Of a stretch of 64,000 nt of DNA, positions 23,021-36,601 are shown piece by piece. Within the stretch, counting starts at the first letter, position 1, and every line of letters begins with the position of its first letter. The stretch is from Sepiola atlantica. Its lineage: Eukaryota > Mollusca > Cephalopoda > Sepiida > Sepiolidae. The notes beneath the pieces were generated by a model. It was not told where the DNA came from, ran no database searches, and was given only the letters and a program-made list of their open reading frames with translations. Made by a program: the position numbers and the translations under genes. Location of the stretch: the NCBI GenBank assembly GCA_963556195.1, contig CAUVYP010001208.1, forward strand, positions 2,666,001-2,730,000, read 5' to 3'.

Positions 23021-25439
23021 AGTGCGATTTAAAGTTGATATCGCTTTTGTTTATAACTTCACCATTCTTTAGAATTGTGCAACGAAACTTTGCAGAGATA
23101 AACGGAGTCACATGCTCTACTGAAGTACCAAGTTTCAGAAGTGCAGCTCTTTTACTGCCGGAGATATGTCGATACAAACTGAATACGCAAAACATCGACA
23201 AAATTTAGCGCGTTTTAAAGTTGATATCGCTTTTGTTTATAACTTCCACATTTATTCGAATTGTTCAACGAAACTTTGCACAGATTAGCGGAGTAACATT
23301 TTCTACTGAAGTACTAAGTTTCAGAAGTGCAGCTCTTGTACTGCCGGAGATATGTCGATACAAACTGAATACGCAAAACATCGACAAAATTTAGCGCGTT
23401 TTAAAGTTGATATCGCTTTTGTTTATAACTTCCACATTTATTCGAATTGTGCAACGAAACTTTGCACAGATTAGCGGAGTCACATTTTCTACTGAAGTAC
23501 CAAGTTTTAGAAGTGCAGCTCTTGTACTGCCGGAGATATGTCGATACAAACTGAATACGCAAAACATCAACAAAATTTAGCGCGTTTTAAAGTTGATATC
23601 GCTTTTGATTATAACTTCCACATTTTTTCGAATTGTGCTACGAAACTTTGAAGACAGTCGCGGATAGGCCTTATCTACTGAAGTACCAAGTTTCAGAAGT
23701 GCAGCTCTTGTACTGCCGGAGATATGTCGATACAAACTGAATACGCAAAACATCAACAAAATTTAGCCCGTTTTAAAGTTGATATCGCTTTTGTTTATAA
23801 CTTCCACATTTATTCGAATTGTGCAACGAAACTTTGCAGACAGTCGCGGAGACACATGTCCTACTGAAGTACCAAGTTTCAGAAGTGCAGCTCTTGTACT
23901 GCCGGAGATATGTCGATACAAACTGAATACGCAAAACATCGACAAAATTTAGCGCGTTTTAAAGTTGATATCGCTTTTGTTTATAACTTCCACATTTATT
24001 CGAATTGTGCAACGAAACTTTGCACAGATTAGCGGAGTCACATGTTCTACTGAAGTACCAAGTTTCAGAAGTGCAGCTCTTGTACTGCCGGAGATATGTC
24101 GATACAAACTGCATACGCAAAACATCAACAAAATTTAGCGCGTTTTAAAGTTGATATCGCTTTTGTTTATAACTTCCACATTTATTCGAATTGTGCAACG
24201 AAACTTTGCAGACAGTCGCAGATAGGCCTTATCTACTGAAGTACCAAGTTTCAGAAGTGCAGCTCTTGTACTGCCGGAGATATGTCGATACAAACTGAAT
24301 ACGCAAAACATCAACAAAATTTAGCGCGTTTTAAAGTTGATATCGCTTTTGTTTATAACTTCCACATTTATTCGAATTGTGCAACGAAACTTTGCACAGA
24401 TTAGCGGATTCACATTTTACTACTGAAGTACCAAGTTTCAGAAGTGCAGCTCTTGTACTGCCGGAGATATGTCGATACAAACTGAATACGCAAAACATCA
24501 ACAAAATTTAGCCCGTTTTAAAGTTGATATCGCTTTTGTTTATAACTTCCACATTTATTCGAATTGTGCAACGAAACTTTGCAGACAGTCGCGGAGACAC
24601 ATGTTCTACTGAAGTACCAAGTTTCAGAAGTGCAGCTCTTGTACTGCCGGAGATATGTCGATACAAACTGAATACGCAAAACATCAACAAAATTTAGCGC
24701 GTTTTAAAGTTGATATCGCTTTTGTTTATAACTTCCACATTTATTCGAATTGTGCAACGAAACTTTGCACAGATTAGCGAGGTCACATGTTCTACTGAAG
24801 TACCAAGTTTCAGAAGTGCAGCTCTTGTACTGCCGGAGATATGTCGATACAAACTGAATACGCAAAACATCGACAAAATTTAGCGCGTTTTAAAGTTGAT
24901 ATCGCTTTTGTTTATAACTTCCACATTTATTCGAATTGTGCAACGAAACTTTGCACAGATTAGCGGAGTCACATTTTCTACTGAAGTACCAAGTTTCAGA
25001 AGTGCAGCTCTTGTACTGCCGGAGATATGTCGATACAAACTGAATACGCAAAACATCAACAAAATTTAGCGCGTTTTAAAGTTGATATCGCTTTTGTTTA
25101 TAACTTCCACATTTTTTCGAATTGTGCTACGAAACTTTGCAGACAGTCGCGGATAGGCCTTATCTACTGAAGTACCAAGTTTCAGAAGTGCAGCTCTTGT
25201 ACTGCCGGAGATATGTCGATACAAACTGAATACGCAAAACATCAACAAAATTTAGCGCGTTTTAAAGTTGATATCGCTTTTGTTTATAACTTCCACATTT
25301 ATTCGAATTGTGCAACGAAACTTTGCACAGATTAGCGGAGTCACATTTTCTACTGAAGTACCAAGTTTCAGAAGTGCAGCTCTTGTACTGCCGGAGATAT
25401 GTCGATACAAACTGAATACGCAAAACATCAACAAAATTT
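23021..25439 (+). repeat. g-anchored unit 1, 13 monomers (2419 bp)
   Basis: Order g-a-a-d-i-b-d-z-e-k-a-d-a. Marks shared with the next two units include GTTCAACG in the first a, CATTTTTTCG and GTGCTACG in the first d, ACTGCATACG in b, and CAGATAGG in the second d. Confidence 0.9.
24323..24509 (+). repeat. Family z monomer (187 bp), representative
   Basis: The window reads CAGATTAG followed by CACATTTTACTACTG, one base longer than family a. Starts: 8884, 10001, 11304, 12421, 14467, 22276, 24323, 26742, 28789, 38276 and 47205. Those at 10001, 12421 and 38276 keep GGAGTCAC, whereas the rest have GGATTCAC. The extra base shifts both long frames, one reason to doubt that the frames are used. A similar change without extra length is seen in the copy at 56878. 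Confidence 0.85.
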
Positions 25440-27486
25440 AGCCCGTTTTAAAGTTGATATCGCTTTTGTTTATAACTTCACCATTCTTTAGAATTGTGCA
25501 ACGAAACTTTGCAGAGATAAACGGAGTCACATGCTCTACTGAAGTACCAAGTTTCAGAAGTGCAGCTCTTTTACTGCCGGAGATATGTCGATACAAACTG
25601 AATACGCAAAACATCGACAAAATTTAGCGCGTTTTAAAGTTGATATCGCTTTTGTTTATAACTTCCACATTTATTCGAATTGTTCAACGAAACTTTGCAC
25701 AGATTAGCGGAGTAACATTTTCTACTGAAGTACTAAGTTTCAGAAGTGCAGCTCTTGTACTGCCGGAGATATGTCGATACAAACTGAATACGCAAAACAT
25801 CGACAAAATTTAGCGCGTTTTAAAGTTGATATCGCTTTTGTTTATAACTTCCACATTTATTCGAATTGTGCAACGAAACTTTGCACAGATTAGCGGAGTC
25901 ACATTTTCTACTGAAGTACCAAGTTTCAGAAGTGCAGCTCTTGTACTGCCGGAGATATGTCGATACAAACTGAATACGCAAAACATCAACAAAATTTAGC
26001 GCGTTTTAAAGTTGATATCGCTTTTGATTATAACTTCCACATTTTTTCGAATTGTGCTACGAAACTTTGCAGACAGTCGCGGATAGGCCTTATCTACTGA
26101 AGTACCAAGTTTCAGAAGTGCAGCTCTTGTACTGCCGGAGATATGTCGATACAAACTGAATACGCAAAACATCAACAAAATTTAGCCCGTTTTAAAGTTG
26201 ATATCGCTTTTGTTTATAACTTCCACATTTATTCGAATTGTGCAACGAAACTTTGCAGACAGTCGCGGAGACACATGTCCTACTGAAGTACCAAGTTTCA
26301 GAAGTGCAGCTCTTGTACTGCCGGTGATATGTCGATACAAACTGAATACGCAAAACATCGACAAAATTTAGCGCGTTTTAAAGTTGATATCGCTTTTGTT
26401 TATAACTTCCACATTTATTCGAATTGTGCAACGAAACTTTGCACAGATTAGCGGAGTCACATGTTCTACTGAAGTACCAAGTTTCAGAAGTGCAGCTCTT
26501 GTACTGCCGGAGATATGTCGATACAAACTGCATACGCAAAACATCAACAAAATTTAGCGCGTTTTAAAGTTGATATCGCTTTTGTTTATAACTTCCACAT
26601 TTATTCGAATTGTGCAACGAAACTTTGCAGACAGTCGCAGATAGGCCTTATCTACTGAAGTACCAAGTTTCAGAAGTGCAGCTCTTGTACTGCCGGAGAT
26701 ATGTCGATACAAACTGAATACGCAAAACATCAACAAAATTTAGCGCGTTTTAAAGTTGATATCGCTTTTGTTTATAACTTCCACATTTATTCGAATTGTG
26801 CAACGAAACTTTGCACAGAGTAGCGGATTCACATTTTACTACTGAAGTACCAAGTTTCAGAAGTGCAGCTCTTGTACTGCCGGAGATATGTCGATACAAA
26901 CTGAATACGCAAAACATCAACAAAATTTAGCCCGTTTTAAAGTTGATATCGCTTTTGTTTATAACTTCCACATTTATTCGAATTGTGCAACGAAACTTTG
27001 CAGACAGTCGCGGAGACACATGTTCTACTGAAGTACCAAGTTTCAGAAGTGCAGCTCTTGTACTGCCGGAGATATGTCGATACAAACTGAATACGCAAAA
27101 CATCAACAAAATTTAGCGCGTTTTAAAGTTGATATCGCTTTTGTTTATAACTTCCACATTTATTCGAATTGTGCAACGAAACTTTGCACAGATTAGCGGA
27201 GTCACATCTTCTACTGAAGTACCAAGTTTCAGAAGTGCAGCTCTTGTACTGCCGGAGATATGTCGATACAAACTGAATACGCAAAACATCAACAAAATTT
27301 AGCGTGTTTTAAAGTTGATATCGCTTTTGTTTATAACTTCCACATTTATTCGAATTGTGCAACGAAACTTTGCACAGATTAGCGGAGTCACATTTTCTAC
27401 TGAAGTACCAAGTTTCAGAAGTGCAGCTCTTGTACTGCCGGAGATATGTCGATACAAACTGAATACGCAAACTATCAACAAAATTT
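25440..27486 (+). repeat. g-anchored unit 2, 11 monomers (2047 bp)
   Basis: Order g-a-a-d-i-b-d-z-e-j-a. The first nine monomers match units 1 and 3. The g copy starts GCCCG, not GTGCGATTT, so the junction with the previous unit is recombinant. The last monomer is ACTATC-tailed. Confidence 0.9.
27115..27300 (+). repeat. Family j monomer, representative
   Basis: Family a/b with CACATCTTC in the window. Copies start at 27115, 32138, 34370, 36602 and 39951. Four of the five begin a unit of the 12-mer/9-mer series at 32-40 kb, so j is a useful phase marker there. The copy at 39951 carries an extra base and other damage. Confidence 0.8.
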
Positions 27487-30277
27487 AGTGCGATTTAAAG
27501 TTGATATCGCTTTTGTTTATAACTTCACCATTCTTTAGAATTGTGCAACGAAACTTTGCAGAGATAAACGGAGTCACATGCTCTACTGAAGTACCAAGTT
27601 TCAGAAGTGCAGCTCTTTTACTGCCGGAGATATGTCGATACAAACTGAATACGCAAAACATCGACAAAATTTAGCGCGTTTTAAAGTTGATATCGCTTTT
27701 GTTTATAACTTCCACATTTATTCGAATTGTTCAACGAAACTTTGCACAGATTAGCGGAGTAACATTTTCTACTGAAGTACTAAGTTTCAGAAGTGCAGCT
27801 CTTGTACTGCCGGAGATATGTCGATACAAACTGAATACGCAAAACATCGACAAAATTTAGCGCGTTTTAAAGTTGATATCGCTTTTGTTTATAACTTCCA
27901 CATTTATTCGAATTGTGCAACGAAACTTTGCACAGATTAGCGGAGTCACATTTTCTACTGAAGTACTAAGTTTCAGAAGTGCAGCTCTTGTACTGCCGGA
28001 GATATGTCGATACAAACTGAATACGCAAAACATCAACAAAATTTAGCGCGTTTTAAAGTTGATATCGCTTTTGATTATAACTTCCACATTTTTTCGAATT
28101 GTGCTACGAAACTTTGAAGACAGTCGCGGATAGGCCTTATCTACTGAAGTACCAAGTTTCAGAAGTGCAGCTCTTGTACTGCCGGAGATATGTCGATACA
28201 AACTGAATACGCAAAACATCAACAAAATTTAGCCCGTTTTAAAGTTGATATCGCTTTTGTTTATAACTTCCACATTTATTCGAATTGTGCAACGAAACTT
28301 TGCAGACAGTCGCGGAGACACATGTCCTACTGAAGTACCAAGTTTCAGAAGTGCAGCTCTTGTACTGCCGGAGATATGTCGATACAAACTGAATACGCAA
28401 AACATCGACAAAATTTAGCGCGTTTTAAAGTTGATATCGCTTTTGTTTATAACTTCCACATTTATTCGAATTGTGCAACGAAACTTTGCACAGATTAGCG
28501 GAGTCACATGTTCTACTGAAGTACCAAGTTTCAGAAGTGCAGCTCTTGTACTGCCGGAGATATGTCGATACAAACTGCATACGCAAAACATCAACAAAAT
28601 TTAGCGCGTTTTAAAGTTGATATCGCTTTTGTTTATAACTTCCACATTTATTCGAATTGTGCAACGAAACTTTGCAGACAGTCGCAGATAGGCCTTATCT
28701 ACTGAAGTACCAAGTTTCAGAAGTGCAGCTCTTGTACTGCCGGAGATATGTCGATACAAACTGAATACGCAAAACATCAACAAAATTTAGCGCGTTTTAA
28801 AGTTGATATCGCTTTTGTTTATAACTTCCACATTTATTCGAATTGTGCAACGAAACTTTGCACAGATTAGCGGATTCACATTTTACTACTGAAGTACCAA
28901 GTTTCAGAAGTGCAGCTCTTGTACTGCCGGAGATATGTCGATACAAACTGAATACGCAAAACATCAACAAAATTTAGCCCGTTTTAAAGTTGATATCGCT
29001 TTTGTTTATAACTTCCACATTTATTCGAATTGTGCAACGAAACTTTGCAGACAGTCGCGGAGACACATGTTCTACTGAAGTACCAAGTTTCAGAAGTGCA
29101 GCTCTTGTACTGCCGGAGATATGTCGATACAAACTGAATACGCAAAACATCAACAAAATTTAGCGCGTTTTAAAGTTGATATCGCTTTTGTTTATAACTT
29201 CCACATTTATTCGAATTGTGCAACGAAACTTTGCACAGATTAGCGAGGTCACATGTTCTACTGAAGTACCAAGTTTCAGAAGTGCAGCTCTTGTACTGCC
29301 GGAGATATGTCGATACAAACTGAATACGCAAAACATCGACAAAATTTAGCGCGTTTTAAAGTTGATATCGCTTTTGTTTATAACTTCCACATTTATTCGA
29401 ATTGTGCAACGAAACTTTGCACAGATTAGCGGAGTCACATTTTCTACTGAAGTACCAAGTTTCAGAAGTGCAGCTCTTGTACTGCCGGAGATATGTCGAT
29501 ACAAACTGAATACGCAAAACATCAACAAAATTTAGCGCGTTTTAAAGTTGATATCGCTTTTGTTTATAACTTCCACATTTTTTCGAATTGTGCTACGAAA
29601 CTTTGCAGACAGTCGCGGATAGGCCTTATCTACTGAAGTACCAAGTTTCAGAAGTGCAGCTCTTGTACTGCCGGAGATATGTCGATACAAACTGAATACG
29701 CAAAACATCAACAAAATTTAGCGCGTTTTAAAGTTGATATCGCTTTTGTTTATAACTTCCACATTTATTCGAATTGTGCAACGAAACTTTGCACAGATTA
29801 GCGGAGTCACATTTTCTACTGAAGTACCAAGTTTCAGAAGTGCAGCTCTTGTACTGCCGGAGATATGTCGATACAAACTGAATACGCAAAACATCAACAA
29901 AATTTAGCCCGTTTTAAAGTTGATATCGCTTTTGTTTATAACTTCCACATTTATTCGAATTGTGCAACGAAACTTTGCAGACAGTCGCGGAGACACATGT
30001 CCTACTGAAGTACCAAGTTTCAGAAGTGCAGCTCTTGTACTGCCGGAGATATGTCGATACAAACTGAATACGCAAAACATCAACAAAATTTAGCGCGTTT
30101 TAAAGTTGATATCGCTTTTGTTTATAACTTCCACATTTATTCGAATTGTGCAACGAAACTTTGCACAGATTAGCGGAGTCACATGTTCTACTGAAGTACC
30201 AAGTTTCAGAAGTGCAGCTCTTGTACTGCCGGAGATATGTCGATACAAACTGAATACGCAAACTATCAACAAAATTT
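27487..30277 (+). repeat. g-anchored unit 3, 15 monomers (2791 bp)
   Basis: Order g-a-a-d-i-b-d-z-e-k-a-d-a-i-b. Its first 13 monomers follow unit 1 exactly in family order, 4466 bp to the right. It is extended by i and an ACTATC-tailed b. Confidence 0.9.
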
Positions 30278-31765
30278 AGTGCGATTTAAAGTTGATATCG
30301 CTTTTGTTTATAACTTCACCATTCTTTAGAATTGTGCAACGAAACTTTGCAGAGATAAGCGGAGTCACATGCTCTACTGAAGTACCAAGTTTCAGAAGTG
30401 CAGCTTATTTACTGCCGGAGATATGTCGATACAAACTGAATACGCAAAACATCGACAAAATTTAGCGCGTTTTAAAGTTGATATCGCTTTTGTTTATAAC
30501 TTCCACATTTATTCGAATTGTGCAACGAAACTTTGCACAGATAAGCGGAGTCACATTTTCTACTGAAGTACTAAGTTTCAGAAGTGCAGCTCTTGTACTG
30601 CCGGAGATATGTCGATACAAACTAAATACGCAAAACATCGACAAAATTTAGCGCGTTTTAAAGTTGATATCGCTTTTGTTTATAACTTCCACATTTATTC
30701 GAATTGTGCAACGAAACTTTGCACAGATTAGCGGAGTCACATTTTCTACTGAAGTACCAAGTTTCAGAAGTGCAGCTCTTGTACTGCCGGAGATATGTCG
30801 ATACAAACTGAATACGCAAAACATCAACAAAATTTAGCGCGTTTTAAAGTTGATATCGCTTTTATTTATAACTTCCACATTTATTCGAATTGTGCAACGA
30901 AACTTTGCAGACAGTCGCGGATAGGCCTTATCTACTGAAGTACCAAGTTTCAGAAGTGCAGCTCTTGTACTGCCGGAGATATGTCGATACAAACTGAATA
31001 CGCAAAACATCAACAAAATTTAGCGCGTTTTAAAGTTGATATCGCTTTTGTTTATAACTTCCACATTTATTCGAATTGTGCAACGAAACTTTGCACAGAT
31101 TAGCGGAGTCACATGCTCTACTGAAGTACCAAGTTTCAGAAGTGCAGCTCTTGTACTGCCGGAGATATGTCGATACAAACTGAATACGCAAAACATCAAC
31201 AAAATTTAGCCCGTTTTAAAGTTGATATCGCTTTTGTTTATAACTTCCACATTTATTCGAATTGTGCAACGAAACTTTGCAGACAGTCGCGGAGGCACAT
31301 TTTCTACTGAAATACCAAGTTTCAGAAGTGCAGCTCTTGTACTGCCGGAGATATGTCGATACAAACTGAATACGCAAAACATCAACAAAATTTAGCGCGT
31401 TTTAAAGTTGATATCGCTTTTGTTTATAACTTCCACATTTATTCGAATTGTGCAACGAAACTTTGCACAGATTAGCGGAGTCACATGTTCTACTGAAGTA
31501 CCAAGTTTCAGAAGTGCAGCTCTTGTACTGCCGGAGATATGTCGATACAAACTGAATACGCAAAACATCAACAAAATTTAGCCCGTTTTAAAGTTGATAT
31601 CGCTTTTGTTTATAACTTCCACATTTATTCGAATTGTGCAACGAAACTTTGCAGACAGTCGCGGAGACACATGTTCTACTGAAGTACTAAGTTTCAGAAG
31701 TGCAGCTCTTGTACTGCCGGAGATATGTCGATACAAACTGAATACGCAAAACATCAACAAAATTT
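30092..31765 (+). repeat. 9-monomer block, left member of a long-range pair
   Basis: Order b(ACTATC)-g-a-a-d-b-f-b-e, 1674 bp. It matches 44043-45716 in order and in private marks: CACAGATAAGCGG in the a after g, ACTAAATACG in its tail, and CATGCTCTAC in the b after d. Private to this copy are GCTTATTTACTG in g, TTTTATTTAT in d and GAAATACC in f. It overlaps the end of g-anchored unit 3. Confidence 0.8.
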
Positions 31766-32137
31766 AGCGCGTTTTAAAGTTGATATCGCTTTTGTTTATA
31801 ACTTCCACATTTATTCGAATTGTGCAACGAAACTTTGCAGAGATAAGCGGAGTCACATGCTCTACTGAAGTACCAAGTTTCAGAAGTGCAGCTCTTTTAC
31901 TGTCGGAGATATGTCGATACAAACTGAATACGCAAAACATCGACAAAATTTAGCGCGTTTTAAAGTTGATATCGCTTTTGTTTATAACTTCCACATTTAT
32001 TCGAATTGTGCAACGAAACTTTGCACAGATTAGCGGAGTCACATTTTCTACTGAAGTACTAAGTTTCAGAAGTGCAGCTCTTGTACTGCCGGAGATATGT
32101 CGATACAAACTAAATACGCAAAACATCGACAAAATTT
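31766..32137 (+). repeat. Chimeric g/consensus monomer and following a
   Basis: The monomer at 31766 has the ordinary 5' part (CCACATTTATTCG) but the g window (GAGATAAG, CATGCTCTAC) and g 3' part (CTCTTTTACTG), with TGTCGGAG as in the g at 16327. This is a recombinant monomer. The following a has a TACTAAG change and ACTAAATACG. Confidence 0.8.
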
Positions 32138-34369
32138 AGCGCGTTTTAAAGTTGATATCGCTTTTGTTTATAACTTCCACATTTATTCGAATTGTGCAAC
32201 GAAACTTTGCACAGATTAGCGGAGTCACATCTTCTACTGAAGTACCAAGTTTCAGAAGTGCAGCTCTTGTACTGCCGGAGATATGTCGATACAAACTGAA
32301 TACGCAAAACATCAACAAAATTTAGCGCGTTTTAAAGTTGATATCGCTTTTGTTTATAACTTCCACATTTATTCGAATTGTGCAACGAAACTTTGCAGAC
32401 AGTCGCAGATAGGCCTTATCTACTGAAGTACCAAGTTTCAGAAGTGCAGCTCTTGTACTGCCGGAGATATGTCGATACAAACTGAATACGCAAAACATCA
32501 ACAAAATTTAGCGCGTTTTAAAGTTGATATCGCTTTTGTTTATAACTTCCACATTTATTCGAATTGTGCAACGAAACTTTGCACAGATTAGCGGAGTCAC
32601 ATTTTCTACTGAAGTACCAAGTTTCAGAAGTGCAGCTCTTGTACTGCCGGAGATATGTCGATACAAACTGAATACGCAAAACATCAACAAAATTTAGCCC
32701 GTTTTAAAGTTGATATCGCTTTTGTTTATAACTTCCACATTTATTCGAATTGTGCAACGAAACTTTGCAGACAGTCGCGGTGACACATGTTCTACTGAAG
32801 TACCAAGTTTCAGAAGTGCAGCTCTTGTACTGCCGGAGATATGTCGATACAAACTGAATACGCAAAACATCAACAAAATTTAGCGCGTTTTAAAGTTGAT
32901 ATCGCTTTTGTTTATAACTTCCACATTTATTCGAATTGTGCAACGAAACTTTGCACAGATTAGCGAGGTCACATGTTCTACTGAAGTACCAAGTTTCAGA
33001 AGTGCAGCTCTTGTACTGCCGGAGATATGTCGATACAAACTGAATACGCAAAACATCAACAAAATTTAGCCCGTTTTAAAGTTGATATCGCTTTTGTTTA
33101 TAACTTCCACATTTATTCGAATTGTGCAACGAAACTTTGCACAGATTAGCGGAGTCACATTTTCTACTGAAGTACCAAGTTTCAGAAGTGCAGCTCTTGT
33201 ACTGCCGGAGATATGTCGATACAAACTGAATACGCAAACTATCAACAAAATTTAGTGCGATTTAAAGTTGATATCGCTTTTGTTTATAACTTCACCATTC
33301 TTTAGAATTGTGCAACGAAACTTTGCAGAGATAAGCGGAGTCACATGCTCTACTGAAGTACCAAGTTTCAGAAGTGCAGCTCTTTTACTGCCGGAGATAT
33401 GTCGATACAAACTGAATACGCAAAACATCGACAAAATTTAGCGCGTTTTAAAGTTGATATCGCTTTTGTTTATAACTTCCACATTTATTCGAATTGTGCA
33501 ACGAAACTTTGCACAGATTAGCGGAGTCACATTTTCTACTGAAGTACTAAGTTTCAGAAGTGCAGCTCTTGTACTGCCGGAGATATGTCGATACAAACTG
33601 AATACGCAAAACATCGACAAAATTTAGCGCGTTTTAAAGTTGATATCGCTTTTGTTTATAACTTCCACATTTATTCGAATTGTGCAACGAAACTTTGCAC
33701 AGATTAGCGGAGTCACATTTTCTACTGAAGTACCAAGTTTCAGAAGTGCAGCTCTTGTACTGCCGGAGATATGTCGATACAAACTGAATACGCAAAACAT
33801 CAACAAAATTTAGCGCGTTTTAAAGTTGATATCGCTTTTGTTTATAACTTCCACATTTTTTCGAATTGTGCTACGAAACTTTGCAGACAGTCGCGTATAG
33901 GCCTTATCTACTGAAGTACCAAGTTTCAGAAGTGCAGCTCTTGTACTGCCGGAGATATGTCGATACAAACTGAATACGCAAAACATCAACAAAATTTAGC
34001 GCGTTTTAAAGTTGATATCGCTTTTGTTTATAACTTCCACATTTATTCGAATTGTGCAACGAAACTTTGCACAGATTAGCGGAGTCACATTTTCTACTGA
34101 AGTACCAAGTTTCAGAAGTGCAGCTCTTGTACTGCCGGAGATATGTCGATACAAACTGAATACGCAAAACATCAACAAAATTTAGCCCGTTTTAAAGTTG
34201 ATATCGCTTTTGTTTATAACTTCCACATTTATTCGAATTGTGCAACGAAACTTTGCAGACAGTCGCGGAGACACATGTCCTACTGAAGTACCAAGTTTCA
34301 GAAGTGCAGCTCTTGTACTGCCGGAGATATGTCGATACAAACTGAATACGCAAAACATCGACAAAATTT
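32138..34369 (+). repeat. 12-mer HOR, copy 1 (2232 bp)
   Basis: Order j-dL-a-e-k-a(ACTATC)-g-a-a-d-a-i, all 186 bp. The e has GGTGACACATG, shared with copy 2. The d has CATTTTTTCG and GTGCTACG. A private change here is GCGTATAGG near 33894. Confidence 0.92.
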
Positions 34370-36601
34370 AGCGCGTTTTAAAGTTGATATCGCTTTTGTT
34401 TATAACTTCCACATTTATTCGAATTGTGCAACGAAACTTTGCACAGATTAGCGGAGTCACATCTTCTACTGAAGTACCAAGTTTCAGAAGTGCAGCTCTT
34501 GTACTGCCGGAGATATGTCGATACAAACTGAATACGCAAAACATCAACAAAATTTAGCGCGTTTTAAAGTTGATATCGCTTTTGTTTATAACTTCCACAT
34601 TTATTCGAATTGTGCAACGAAACTTTGCAGACAGTCGCAGATAGGCCTTATCTACTGAAGTACCAAGTTTCAGAAGTGCAGCTCTTGTACTGCCGGAGAT
34701 ATGTCGATACAAACTGAATACGCAAAACATCAACAAAATTTAGCGCGTTTTAAAGTTGATATCGCTTTTGTTTATAACTTCCACATTTATTCGAATTGTG
34801 CAACGAAACTTTGCACAGATTAGCGGAGTCACATTTTCTACTGAAGTACCAAGTTTCAGAAGTGCAGCTCTTGTACTGCCGGAGATATGTCGATACAAAC
34901 TGAATACGCAAAACATCAACAAAATTTAGCCCGTTTTAAAGTTGATATCGCTTTTGTTTATAACTTCCACATTTATTCGAATTGTGCAACGAAACTTTGC
35001 AGACAGTCGCGGTGACACATGTTCTACTGAAGTACCAAGTTTCAGAAGTGCAGCTCTTGTACTGCCGGAGATATGTCGATACAAACTGAATACGCAAAAC
35101 ATCAACAAAATTTAGCGCGTTTTAAAGTTGATATCGCTTTTGTTTATAACTTCCACATTTATTCGAATTGTGCAACGAAACTTTGCACAGATTAGCGAGG
35201 TCACATGTTCTACTGAAGTACCAAGTTTCAGAAGTGCAGCTCTTGTACTGCCGGAGATATGTCGATACAAACTGAATACGCAAAACATCAACAAAATTTA
35301 GCCCGTTTTAAAGTTGATATCGCTTTTGTTTATAACTTCCACATTTATTCGAATTGTGCAACGAAACTTTGCACAGATTAGCGGAGTCACATTTTCTACT
35401 GAAGTACCAAGTTTCAGAAGTGCAGCTCTTGTACTGCCGGAGATATGTCGATACAAACTGAATACGCAAACTATCAACAAAATTTAGTGCGATTTAAAGT
35501 TGATATCGCTTTTGTTTATAACTTCACCATTCTTTAGAATTGTGCAACGAAACTTTGCAGAGATAAGCGGAGTCACATGCTCTACTGAAGTACCAAGTTT
35601 CAGAAGTGCAGCTCTTTTACTGCCGGAGATATGTCGATACAAACTGAATACGCAAAACATCGACAAAATTTAGCGCGTTTTAAAGTTGATATCGCTTTTG
35701 TTTATAACTTCCACATTTATTCGAATTGTGCAACGAAACTTTGCACAGATTAGCGGAGTCACATTTTCTACTGAAGTACTAAGTTTCAGAAGTGCAGCTC
35801 TTGTACTGCCGGAGATATGTCGATACAAACTGAATACGCAAAACATCGACAAAATTTAGCGCGTTTTAAAGTTGATATCGCTTTTGTTTATAACTTCCAC
35901 ATTTATTCGAATTGTGCAACGAAACTTTGCACAGATTAGCGGAGTCACATTTTCTACTGAAGTACCAAGTTTCAGAAGTGCAGCTCTTGTACTGCCGGAG
36001 ATATGTCGATACAAACTGAATACGCAAAACATCAACAAAATTTAGCGCGTTTTAAAGTTGATATCGCTTTTGTTTATAACTTCCACATTTTTTCGAATTG
36101 TGCTACGAAACTTTGCAGACAGTCGCGGATAGGCCTTATCTACTGAAGTACCAAGTTTCAGAAGTGCAGCTCTTGTACTGCCGGAGATATGTCGATACAA
36201 ACTGAATACGCAAAACATCAACAAAATTTAGCGCGTTTTAAAGTTGATATCGCTTTTGTTTATAACTTCCACATTTATTCGAATTGTGCAACGAAACTTT
36301 GCACAGATTAGCGGAGTCACATTTTCTACTGAAGTACCAAGTTTCAGAAGTGCAGCTCTTGTACTGCCGGAGATATGTCGATACAAACTGAATACGCAAA
36401 ACATCAACAAAATTTAGCCCGTTTTAAAGTTGATATCGCTTTTGTTTATAACTTCCACATTTATTCGAATTGTGCAACGAAACTTTGCAGACAGTCGCGG
36501 AGACACATGTCCTACTGAAGTACCAAGTTTCAGAAGTGCAGCTCTTGTACTGCCGGAGATATGTCGATACAAACTGAATACGCAAAACATCGACAAAATT
36601 T
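34370..36601 (+). repeat. 12-mer HOR, copy 2 (2232 bp)
   Basis: Same family order as copy 1, monomer for monomer, at an offset of exactly 2232 bp. Confidence 0.92.
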